Notes under the pieces: model-generated
What the model saw: the letters and a program-made list of their open reading frames with translations, nothing else
What the model was told of the DNA's origin: nothing
The model's database searches: none
Shown here: positions 7,110 through 12,633 of the stretch, piece after piece
Layout: every line of letters begins with the position of its first letter
Numbering within the stretch: the stretch's first letter is position 1
Program-made: the position numbers and the translations under genes
NCBI GenBank assembly: GCA_964530555.1
Contig: CAZHBD010000018.1
Coordinates: 1 to 15,062 of the forward strand
DNA: 15,062 nucleotides
Origin: CAZHBD01 sp964530555
GTDB taxonomy: Bacteria; Patescibacteriota; Saccharimonadia; Saccharimonadales; AWTP1-31
Direction of reading: 5' to 3'

Positions 7110-7496
7110 ATGGCTCGAATTTCAGGTGTTACTATTCCGTCTGACAAGCAAGTTGGTGTGGCTTTAACCTATGTGTACGGAATCGGTCCTAAGCACAGCG
7201 CTGACATTCTGACAGCCGCCAAAGTCGATACCACGGTTCGCGTGAAGAACCTTACCGATGCCGAAGTTGGACGTATTCAAGATATTATCAACGAGAAGTA
7301 CATTGTAGAAGGTGAGCTACAACGTATTGTTACCAGCAACATCAAGCGACTCAAGGACATAGGCGCTTACCGTGGCCTGCGTCACAAAGCGAGCTTGCCA
7401 AGCCGTGGTCAACGAACCAAGACCAACGCCCGAACTCGTCGTGGCAAAAAAGTAACTGTCGGTGGTACCGCTAAGAAAGTTGCATCAAAGACCTAG
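7110..7496 (+). CDS. rpsM: 30S ribosomal protein S13
   Basis: S13 sits in the 30S head and contacts P-site tRNA and, through bridges, the 50S subunit. The 128-aa protein starts MARISGVTIPSDKQV, has the helix-two-turn-helix core TYVYGIGPKHSADIL, and carries the signature YRGLRHKASLPSRGQRTKTNARTRRGKK-type C terminus in pieces over residues 88-115. The length is slightly above the usual 118-126 because of a short basic tail. It is separated by 2 nt from rpmJ and 8 nt from rpsK. Confidence 0.97.
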   Translation: MARISGVTIPSDKQVGVALTYVYGIGPKHSADILTAAKVDTTVRVKNLTDAEVGRIQDIINEKYIVEGELQRIVTSNIKRLKDIGAYRGLRHKASLPSRGQRTKTNARTRRGKKVTVGGTAKKVASKT

Positions 7497-7504
7497 GATT
7501 AATA

Positions 7505-7903
7505 ATGGCAGATACAACAACTACAGCACCCAAGAAAAAGAAGATAAAGCGATCTGTGCCTGCTGGTCAGGTTCACATTTACGCTTCGTTTAACAACACC
7601 ATCGTAACCTTTACCGATTCTCAAGGTGGCGCATTGGCCGCTTCAAGCGCCGGCGCCTGCGGCTTCCGTGGCTCGAAAAAAGGCACAGCCTACGCTGCGC
7701 AAGTAGCCACCGAAAAGGCTGGCCAAATTGCCAAGCAGAACTATGGCCTCAGCAAGGTAGAAGTCTTCGTTAAGGGCATTGGCTTGGGTCGTGATTCCGC
7801 TATCCGCACCATCAGTACACTTGGCATGGCTGTTGAAGGCATTCGCGACGTGACTGGTGTTGCACACGGTGGCGTACGACCACGGAAGGCACGGAGGATC
7901 TAA
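7505..7903 (+). CDS. rpsK: 30S ribosomal protein S11
   Basis: S11 forms part of the 30S platform at the mRNA exit region. The 132-aa product has a basic N-terminal tail (KKKKIKRSVPAGQVHIYASF), the core NNTIVTFTDSQGGALAASSAG, and the C-terminal signature VEVFVKGIGLGRDSAIRTI followed by DVTGVAHGGVRPRKARRI. The length is normal. AGGA overlapping the rpsM stop (7495-7498) can serve as ribosome-binding site. Its stop overlaps the rpsD ATG by 1 nt. Confidence 0.97.
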   Translation: MADTTTTAPKKKKIKRSVPAGQVHIYASFNNTIVTFTDSQGGALAASSAGACGFRGSKKGTAYAAQVATEKAGQIAKQNYGLSKVEVFVKGIGLGRDSAIRTISTLGMAVEGIRDVTGVAHGGVRPRKARRI

Positions 7904-8523
7904 TGGCACGTGACAGACAATCAATTGTAAAAATGAGCCGTCGTGACGGCTACGCACTTCATCCGAAAGCCCACAAGGCACTGGTAAAGCGCACCTCATT
8001 ACCTGGCAAGGCAGCCAATTACAACTCGCGCAACAAGCCAAGCCAATACAGCTTGCAGTTGCGAGAAAAGCAGAAAGTTAAGCGCCTATATGGCCTATTA
8101 GAGCGACAATTCTCAAATCTGATGAAAGAAGCCACTCGCAAAGAAGGCCAATCGGGCGAAAACCTTTTGGCATTCCTTGAACGACGACTTGATAATGTCG
8201 TGTACCGGGCTGGCTTTGCCGTCAGCCGACGAGCTGCTCGTCAGCTTGTTACTCATGGTCACTTCACATTAAATGGCAGGCGAGTCGATATCCCATCTAT
8301 CCGCGTGAATGCTGGCGACACCATTGTCCTGCGTGAAGCAAGCCAAAAAAACGAGTACTTCAAGCGTATCGACGATGTCAGCCCCGTAAGTAGTGACCAG
8401 ATTCCTGGTTGGCTCAAAGTAAACCGTAAGAAATTTGAAGTTTCAGTCACCGGCGCCCCTAGTCGCGACGATGCTGAGCCCGAAATTCAAGAGCAACTAA
8501 TTGTCGAATATTATTCACGCTAA
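7903..8523 (+). CDS. rpsD: 30S ribosomal protein S4
   Basis: S4 is a primary 16S rRNA binder that nucleates 30S body assembly; in E. coli it also represses the alpha operon. The 206-aa product has the usual length. The signature ENLLAFLERRLDNVVYRAGF (86-105) leads into an S4 RNA-binding domain (SRRAARQLVTHGHFTLNGRR, 108-127). No N-terminal Cys cluster is present, so this is a zinc-free S4. It overlaps the rpsK stop by 1 nt. The rpoA ribosome-binding site begins at its stop codon. Confidence 0.97.
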   Translation: MARDRQSIVKMSRRDGYALHPKAHKALVKRTSLPGKAANYNSRNKPSQYSLQLREKQKVKRLYGLLERQFSNLMKEATRKEGQSGENLLAFLERRLDNVVYRAGFAVSRRAARQLVTHGHFTLNGRRVDIPSIRVNAGDTIVLREASQKNEYFKRIDDVSPVSSDQIPGWLKVNRKKFEVSVTGAPSRDDAEPEIQEQLIVEYYSR

Positions 8524-8536
8524 GGAAGGAAGAAGC

Positions 8537-9481
8537 ATGTCAAAACATATTCACACACCTGCGCTCGTCAACATTGACGACCACAGCAAAACATCAGCAA
8601 CTTTTGTGGTTGAGCCACTCCACACAGGTTATGGCATGACGCTTGGCAACAGCCTCCGACGCGTTCTCCTTTCGAGCATCGCAGGTGCTGCCGTAACTTC
8701 ATTCAAAGTTGAAGGCGCAACTCACGAGTTCACTACCCTCAAAGGTGTCAAGGAAGATGTCGTCGACATCATGTTAAATCTCAAGAGTCTGCGATTCCGT
8801 GTTTTTAGCGATCAACCGCAAACCTTGCGCCTCACTAAATCTGGCACTGGCGTGGTAACCGGCAAAGACATCACCACTAATGCTGACGTAGAAGTTGTCA
8901 ACCCCGACCAAGTCATTGCTACCATCGATGATGCTAAGGGTAAGTTGGTCATCGACCTTGTGGTCGAAACAGGTCGCGGCTACCACACCATCGAAGAAGG
9001 CACGAAGCGCAAGAATAGCGATATGATTGCTCTCGATGCAGTCTTCACTCCCGTACTTCGTGTCCGTTACAAAGTTGAGAACACCCGTGTCGGCCAGATG
9101 ACCGACCTCGACAAGCTGCTCATCACTATCGACACCGACGGCTCAATCAGCCCACGTGACGCCTTTGAAGAAGCGGCTGCCATCCTTGTGAATCAATACA
9201 CCGCCTTAGCTGGTCAAACTCGCGTTGAGGCACCAGCACCTGTTACAGCTGCCAGCGAAGCCAGTGCCGCCAGCAATGACGGTGAAGATCCAACTGAACT
9301 GATGACTTCTATTGAAGATCTCAATCTATCAGCTCGCACTACCAACGCCTTGGTAAACAACGAAATTCACACGCTCAAGGACTTGTTCAGCCTGAGCGAT
9401 GCCGAACTACGTGACCTTAAGGGCTTTGGTAGCAAAGCATTAGATGAAGTAAAAGAAAAACTCGCGGAGTTGGAGCTCTAA
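8537..9481 (+). CDS. rpoA: DNA-directed RNA polymerase subunit alpha
   Basis: The alpha subunit dimerises to scaffold beta and beta'; its C-terminal domain contacts UP elements and activators. The N-terminal domain shows FVVEPLHTGYGMTLGNSLRR (23-42) and VLLSSIAGAAVTSFKVEG. A Pro/Ala/Ser-rich linker (about 231-250) leads to the C-terminal domain at 251-314, with SIEDLNLSARTTNAL, including the Arg equivalent to E. coli R265, and LKGFGSKALDEVKEKLAEL. I chose ATG 8537 because AAGGAAGGA at 8522-8530 lies 6 nt upstream; a TTG at 8501 in the same frame would add 12 residues inside rpsD and has no support. The 314-aa length is normal. Confidence 0.96.
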   Translation: MSKHIHTPALVNIDDHSKTSATFVVEPLHTGYGMTLGNSLRRVLLSSIAGAAVTSFKVEGATHEFTTLKGVKEDVVDIMLNLKSLRFRVFSDQPQTLRLTKSGTGVVTGKDITTNADVEVVNPDQVIATIDDAKGKLVIDLVVETGRGYHTIEEGTKRKNSDMIALDAVFTPVLRVRYKVENTRVGQMTDLDKLLITIDTDGSISPRDAFEEAAAILVNQYTALAGQTRVEAPAPVTAASEASAASNDGEDPTELMTSIEDLNLSARTTNALVNNEIHTLKDLFSLSDAELRDLKGFGSKALDEVKEKLAELEL

Positions 9482-9482
9482 A

Positions 9483-9929
9483 ATGCACCGTCACGGATAC
9501 CAAGGCCGCAAGTTTGGCCGCGAAAGAGATCAGCGCTCCGCTCTCATGAAGGGGCTGGCCGACTCTTTGGTGCGTGACGAGAAAATCGTTACCACGCTCC
9601 CTAAGGCCAAGGAACTTGTACCCTATATCGAAAAACTCATAACTAAAGCCAAAAAGGGCGACCTTCACAGCCGTCGCCAAGTTATTGCTGGCCTGCAGAC
9701 ACTAGAAAGTGCTCATAAGCTGGTGGACGATATTTCACCAAAGCTAAAGGGTCGTAACAGCGGACATCTACGGATTACGCGCACCGGCAATCGTCGTGGA
9801 GACAATGCTGAAATGGCTCAGGTTAGTTTTGTGGATGACCTCAAGGAAGTACCTGTTGCAAAACCTGTGGCAAAAGCAACCCCGAAGGCCGCTACGAAGC
9901 CAGCAGCCAAGAAAGTTGAGGCAAAATAA
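9483..9929 (+). CDS. rplQ: 50S ribosomal protein L17 with Ala/Lys/Pro-rich tail
   Basis: L17 lies close to the polypeptide exit tunnel. The N terminus shows the unmistakable L17 pattern MHRHGYQGRKFGRERDQRSA, then LADSLVRDEKIVTTLPKAKE, and later HLRITRTGNRRGDNAEMAQVS. The core ends near residue 120. The remaining roughly 28 residues are a low-complexity basic tail (KPVAKATPKAATKPAAKK), making the protein 148 aa against the usual 115-130. The start lies one base after the rpoA stop and the stop overlaps the rplM ATG. Confidence 0.96.
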   Translation: MHRHGYQGRKFGRERDQRSALMKGLADSLVRDEKIVTTLPKAKELVPYIEKLITKAKKGDLHSRRQVIAGLQTLESAHKLVDDISPKLKGRNSGHLRITRTGNRRGDNAEMAQVSFVDDLKEVPVAKPVAKATPKAATKPAAKKVEAK

Positions 9930-10435
9930 TGGCCGAGAATAGCAGCAAACGCGCTGAAACTAAGTCAGCTCCAGCCAAGCGAGTTGTGACTTCAATGAAA
10001 ACATACAGCCAGAAACCTGCCGATGTTACTCGCAAATGGTTTGTACTCGATGCTAGCGAAGCTCCATTAGGGCGTCTCGCCACTGTCGCAGCCAGCTTGC
10101 TGATCGGCAAGGGTAAGCCAAGCGTAACCGCGCACGTTGATGGCGGTGACTACGTTATTGTTATCAATGCCGACCAGCTTCAAGTTACCGGCGGCAAGGA
10201 ACAGAAGAAAATCTACTACCGGCACAGTAATTTCCCTGGCGGCTTGAAGTCTGCGACCCTAGCTGAAGTAAAAGACAAGGATGCAACCCGAGCCGTAACC
10301 CAAGCTATCCGCGGTATGCTGCCAGTCAATAAACTTCGAGATGGTCGCTTGGACCGCCTCAAGGTCTACAATGGCGCAGAACATAATCACAATGCGCAAC
10401 AACCAGAAACCATAAGCCTGAAAGGGGCAAAATAA
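9929..10435 (+). CDS. rplM: 50S ribosomal protein L13 with N-terminal extension
   Basis: L13 is an early 50S assembly protein binding 23S rRNA. The usual L13 start, MKTYSQKPADVTRKW, appears only at residue 23 (ATG 9995); before it lies a Lys/Ala/Ser-rich extension (MAENSSKRAETKSAPAKRVV). The core contains LDASEAPLGRLATVAASLL, YYRHSNFPGGLKSATL and RGMLPVNKLRDGRLDRLKVY. I keep ATG 9929 because it forms the TAATG junction used throughout this operon, but ATG 9995 gives a standard-length protein (146 aa) and cannot be excluded. L13-S9 is a conserved pair. Confidence 0.93.
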   Translation: MAENSSKRAETKSAPAKRVVTSMKTYSQKPADVTRKWFVLDASEAPLGRLATVAASLLIGKGKPSVTAHVDGGDYVIVINADQLQVTGGKEQKKIYYRHSNFPGGLKSATLAEVKDKDATRAVTQAIRGMLPVNKLRDGRLDRLKVYNGAEHNHNAQQPETISLKGAK

Positions 10436-10833
10436 TGGCTGACAAGCACTATAATTACGCCCTTGGCCGCCGCAAAAGCGCCACCGCTCGAGTACGCGTA
10501 ACCAACGGCAGCGGCAAAGTCACTATCAATGGCAAACCAGCAGATGAGTATTTCGCTACCAGCAAACATCTGCTCAACGAGCTGGGGCGCCCCTTTACTG
10601 TCCTGGAGCAGAACGGCAAGTACGATGTCTCTGCCGTCGTGGATGGTGGTGGCCACAGTGGTCAGGCTGATGCGATTCGCCTTGCCATCGCCAAGGCATT
10701 GACTGTAATGAACGAAGAGCTAAAGAGTACTCTCAAGCGAGCCGATCTACTCGGTCGTGACCCGCGCGAAAAAGAACGCAAGAAGTTTGGTCTTAAGGGT
10801 GCCCGCAAACAACGCCAGTTCACCAAGCGCTAG
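10435..10833 (+). CDS. rpsI: 30S ribosomal protein S9
   Basis: S9 sits in the 30S head, and its C-terminal tail reaches P-site tRNA. The 132-aa product shows ALGRRKSATARVRVTNGSGK at 9-28, VDGGGHSGQADAIRLAIAKAL in the middle (in two blocks), and the C-terminal signature RDPREKERKKFGLKGARKQR then QFTKR, ending in the basic dipeptide typical of S9. It overlaps the rplM stop by 1 nt. It is the last gene before a strong terminator. Confidence 0.97.
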   Translation: MADKHYNYALGRRKSATARVRVTNGSGKVTINGKPADEYFATSKHLLNELGRPFTVLEQNGKYDVSAVVDGGGHSGQADAIRLAIAKALTVMNEELKSTLKRADLLGRDPREKERKKFGLKGARKQRQFTKR

Positions 10834-10849
10834 GCTATTATTGCACCTG

Positions 10850-10879
10850 AAAAAAGGCAGCCGATCAGGCTGCCTTTTT
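10850..10879. terminator. Bidirectional intrinsic terminator
   Basis: A perfect 12-bp stem, AAAAAGGCAGCC (10851-10862) with GGCTGCCTTTTT (10868-10879), encloses the loop GATCA. On the + strand it ends in five T after rpsI. On the - strand it ends in six T, from the A run 10850-10855. The TGA stop of the minus-strand gene occupies loop bases 10865-10867, so that gene's stop codon lies inside its own terminator. Confidence 0.93.
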
Positions 10880-11209
10880 ATTTGTTGGGTCATTCGCAAC
10901 AGATACGCGCGGGCGAACACAAACCTCCACAGGGATAATGCCCTCGTCCGTAATTCGTGGCACGGTGGCATAGCACATCTCACCCTCAAGCGAGCCATTG
11001 ATGGCACAGCCGCCAATTGCCCCGTGGCAGGAAGTTGGTGTAGCTTTGGTGTCCAGCTCGCGTAATTCACGAACTACTTGTTCACCAGCTGGGGAACAAT
11101 TTGCACCGGTGCACACACGAACAACGCGCCCGTCGCTGTAATCAATTCCTCCAGGGATTTGGCCGGCAATTTGCTGAGAGGTAAGACTTTCAGGCTGTTG
11201 GTCACTCAT
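10865..11209 (-). CDS. Putative thioredoxin-like [2Fe-2S] ferredoxin
   Basis: The protein is 114 aa from ATG at 11209. Six Cys are present: C33 and C38 (VCTGANCSPAGEQVVREL), C61 and C68 (CHGAIGGCAING), C79 and C97. The first block resembles the C-X4-C...G...V pattern of NuoE-type thioredoxin-like [2Fe-2S] proteins. The second pair has six intervening residues instead of the usual three, so the cluster assignment is uncertain. It looks cytosolic, with no signal peptide or membrane segment. An upstream ATG at 11245 would add MPTWQKTLILRF, but it overlaps the -35 element, and a -10 box ends 7 nt before ATG 11209. That makes 11209 the better start, with an almost leaderless mRNA. The gene stands alone, divergent from the aromatic operon. 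I have no evidence for its redox partner. Confidence 0.6.
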   Translation of the reverse strand: MSDQQPESLTSQQIAGQIPGGIDYSDGRVVRVCTGANCSPAGEQVVRELRELDTKATPTSCHGAIGGCAINGSLEGEMCYATVPRITDEGIIPVEVCVRPRVSVANDPTNKKAA

Positions 11210-11216
11210 AAATCTT

Positions 11217-11245
11217 AGTATAAGCGTTTTCTGCCAGGTTGGCAT
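11217..11245 (-). promoter_or_regulatory. Putative promoter of the ferredoxin-like gene
   Basis: Read on the minus strand, ATGCCA (11245-11240; 4 of 6 to TTGACA) is followed after 17 bp by TATACT (11222-11217). Transcription would begin around 11209-11210, at the ATG itself, so the transcript would be leaderless or nearly so. No Shine-Dalgarno sequence precedes ATG 11209, which agrees. Confidence 0.5.
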
Positions 11246-11248
11246 TGC

Positions 11249-11275
11249 TTGACAAGTCAGCCCAGAGGGTATAAA
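11249..11275 (+). promoter_or_regulatory. Putative promoter of the attenuator/DAHP synthase operon
   Basis: A perfect TTGACA (11249-11254) is followed by TATAAA (11270-11275) with a 15-bp spacer, shorter than the optimum of 17. The -35 overlaps a small inverted repeat TGAC-AA-GTCA (11250-11259), a possible but weak operator. It lies 3 bp from the -35 of the divergent ferredoxin-like gene. Confidence 0.5.
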
Positions 11276-11279
11276 GTTG

Positions 11280-11369
11280 ATGACTATGTTGAGTAAAGCA
11301 GTAAATCAGTTCTATTTCTTTTGGTTTACACCCCACATCGCGTGGCGCTTTGCTTCAATTTACGAATAA
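11280..11369 (+). CDS. Aromatic leader peptide of an attenuator
   Basis: This 29-aa ORF (ATG 11280, TAA 11367-11369) contains FYFFWF at residues 11-16, then Trp22, Phe24 and Tyr28. Ten of 29 residues are Phe, Tyr or Trp, with all three kinds adjacent. Such a run makes the ribosome stall when charged aromatic tRNAs are scarce, as in pheA and trp leaders. An intrinsic terminator lies 25 nt after the stop, and the first enzyme gene recognisable downstream is a DAHP synthase homologue. The exact start is unsure: AGAGGG at 11264-11269 could serve ATG 11280, but if the TATAAA at 11270 is the -10, the transcript would begin near 11281-11283 and ATG 11286 (Met3) would be the first codon. The aromatic run is in either version. 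I recall a leader peptide with a similar FYF motif (aroR) upstream of aroF in Corynebacterium glutamicum; that is memory, not a search. Confidence 0.75.
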   Translation: MTMLSKAVNQFYFFWFTPHIAWRFASIYE

Positions 11370-11402
11370 TACATAACAATCAATAACGAGAGCAACCGCC
11401 AC
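11342..11402 (+). promoter_or_regulatory. Predicted antiterminator pairing of the aromatic attenuator
   Basis: GTGGCG (11342-11347) pairs perfectly with CGCCAC (11397-11402), and TTGCT (11350-11354) with AGCAA (11391-11395), separated by a 2x1 internal loop. The 3' strand overlaps the 5' arm of the terminator (AACCGCC, 11394-11400), so both structures cannot form together. A ribosome stalled on the FYFFWF codons (11310-11327) would cover to about 11340, leaving the 5' strand free. That ribosome would mask CCAC (11333-11336), which can otherwise pair with GTGG (11342-11345) to block the antiterminator. Folded by hand; energies not computed. Confidence 0.65.
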
Positions 11403-11420
11403 AAGGCGGTTTTTTTGTTT
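11394..11420 (+). terminator. Attenuator terminator
   Basis: A 7-bp stem, AACCGCC (11394-11400) with GGCGGTT (11405-11411), has a 4-nt loop ACAA. The T-tract runs on from the stem: seven T from 11410, one G, then four T. It lies between the leader peptide and the ribosome-binding site AAGGAG (11422-11427) of the first structural gene, so read-through is needed to express the operon unless another promoter exists. Confidence 0.88.
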
Positions 11421-11432
11421 TAAGGAGAACAT

Positions 11433-11693
11433 ATGCAAGAATCATCAAGTCAACAGCCTGGTCTTACCCAGCAAAACGCCAGTGAGCTTTTGGGGGCATT
11501 AGGAATTGAAATTAGTCCTGAAGACTGGCGTTCACATGTTCAGATTGCCTCAGGATTATTAGAGCTTGAAGCAGACCGCGCAGCACAAGGCGCTGATCGT
11601 GTCACATACCAAGCCGGTATAAAGCAGTACGGTCGTCTTGCCTTACAGCGAACTATAGCCCAACGCCCATCAGATCACACAGTAATAGGATAA
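11433..11693 (+). CDS. Unrecognised 86-aa protein before DAHP synthase
   Basis: I do not recognise a family. The start is well supported: AAGGAG (11422-11427) lies 5 nt before the ATG, directly after the attenuator T-tract. Composition is soluble and probably mostly helical, with a Gln/Ser-rich N terminus (residues 1-16), then SELLGALGIEISPEDWRSHV (17-36) and QIASGLLELEADRAAQG (37-53). No Cys, signal peptide or membrane segment is present. The gene ends 2 nt before the DAHP synthase-like ATG, so the two are probably co-translated and may act together. An AroQ chorismate mutase was considered because such domains partner DAHP synthases, but its Arg/Lys pattern is not visible. A regulatory or accessory subunit of the neighbouring synthase is one possibility, unsupported by sequence. 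Confidence 0.8.
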   Translation: MQESSSQQPGLTQQNASELLGALGIEISPEDWRSHVQIASGLLELEADRAAQGADRVTYQAGIKQYGRLALQRTIAQRPSDHTVIG

Positions 11694-11695
11694 CT

Positions 11696-12622
11696 ATGAA
11701 ATTTGCCCCCGCATCACCATGCACACAAGAACTTGAGCGACACTACCCATTGACTGAATCAGGTCAAGCACGCGTCGCTCTAAATCGAACCGCCAATAGC
11801 AGCATATTGTCTGGTGAAGTGCCTGGTTTTGTGGGTATAATCGGTGCCTGCGCATTTGTTGCAGCACTGAAACACATAACACGGCGTGAAGGTGAAACGT
11901 TAACTCATGCAACAAGTATTCCTGATGGCTTGGTTTATGACCAACGTCTTTGCATCTGGAAACCGCGCAGCGACGAAGCAAGTTGGTGGGGGAGCGAAAC
12001 AACTGAACCTGAAGAATCGTACAAATATTTAGTCGAAAACGCTCGGAAGTATGGGCATGGAGCGGCCGAAATTGGCCATTTGGAACATGCTCGGCGTTAT
12101 GGCAAATTACTGACTGTTGCATGGTTCGGGGGCCGTAACGGAGACATAGAGCTTAAAAAACAAGTGGCACTTGAATATCCAGATCTTCCACTTTTAAACA
12201 AAAACCCACTAAGCGGTGAGATTGACCAAACACTAGAAGAAGTCGCTATGCTAAACGAACTCCGTGCGCCAGGAGCAGCGCCCGTCATATTGCTCTACCG
12301 TGGCGGTGAAAATGCCAAAACTCCAGAAGAGTGGGAGAAGCAGTACTTTCGAGCCTACGAGAAAACCAATGGGTTAATGGTAGTCGATTTCGCGCACGGA
12401 GCCGAAATGGCCCACGACCCAAACGGCAACTTTGGTAAATCCGTTGGTGGGCAGCTTGCCAGCATAAAGCACGGATTAGAGTTGGCTCGAGCTGGTTACG
12501 CTCCGGTTGGCGGCATGAGCGAGATGAGCAACGCCGAAAGTCCAGTCGATCCACCGATCCCGCTCGACCTAACTAAGACCAAACAATTATATGAAGCGCG
12601 AATGGCGCAATTAGCATCCTAA
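11696..12622 (+). CDS. Class I DAHP synthase-like protein
   Basis: DAHP synthase condenses phosphoenolpyruvate with erythrose 4-phosphate, the first step of the shikimate pathway. By eye against E. coli AroG the key blocks align in order: Cys52 (GIIGACAF; metal ligand Cys61), Arg84 and KPR at 89-91 (PEP site), Arg147 (WFGGRNG; Arg165), Lys169 (LNKNP; Lys186), RGG at 202-204 (Arg234), His234 in VDFAH (His268) and Glu276 in GGMSEMS (Glu302). The last metal ligand, Asp326, has no certain counterpart; Asp291 is a candidate. At 308 aa it is about 40 residues shorter than AroG, and the segment between KPR and WFGG is divergent. Short length and low similarity leave open another C7-type sugar-acid condensation. 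It follows the 86-aa gene by 2 nt, with AGGA upstream, behind an aromatic attenuator that supports the role. Confidence 0.8.
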   Translation: MKFAPASPCTQELERHYPLTESGQARVALNRTANSSILSGEVPGFVGIIGACAFVAALKHITRREGETLTHATSIPDGLVYDQRLCIWKPRSDEASWWGSETTEPEESYKYLVENARKYGHGAAEIGHLEHARRYGKLLTVAWFGGRNGDIELKKQVALEYPDLPLLNKNPLSGEIDQTLEEVAMLNELRAPGAAPVILLYRGGENAKTPEEWEKQYFRAYEKTNGLMVVDFAHGAEMAHDPNGNFGKSVGGQLASIKHGLELARAGYAPVGGMSEMSNAESPVDPPIPLDLTKTKQLYEARMAQLAS

Positions 12623-12633
12623 GGGAGAATACT

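Noticed and set aside
7643..8041. Long minus-strand ORF opposite rpsK/rpsD, and similar antisense ORFs of about 100-120 codons at 932, 3292, 5164 and 13788
   Set aside because: All lie opposite confidently identified genes, have no ribosome-binding site or family resemblance, and are explained by codon bias of the sense strand.
8501..8536. TTG start for rpoA inside rpsD
   Set aside because: It adds 12 residues not found in alpha subunits, while ATG 8537 has a strong Shine-Dalgarno at the right distance.
11210..11245. Upstream ATG 11245 for the ferredoxin-like gene
   Set aside because: The extra 12 residues overlap the predicted -35 and -10 elements, and there is no ribosome-binding site before this ATG.
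11250..11259. TGAC-AA-GTCA as a repressor operator
   Set aside because: The half-sites are only 4 bp and overlap a consensus -35, so the symmetry may be chance; it is mentioned but not listed as a feature.
11694..12122. Minus-strand ORF of 142 codons opposite the DAHP synthase-like gene
   Set aside because: The plus-strand frame carries ordered DAHP synthase motifs and good spacing; the antisense product has no recognisable features.
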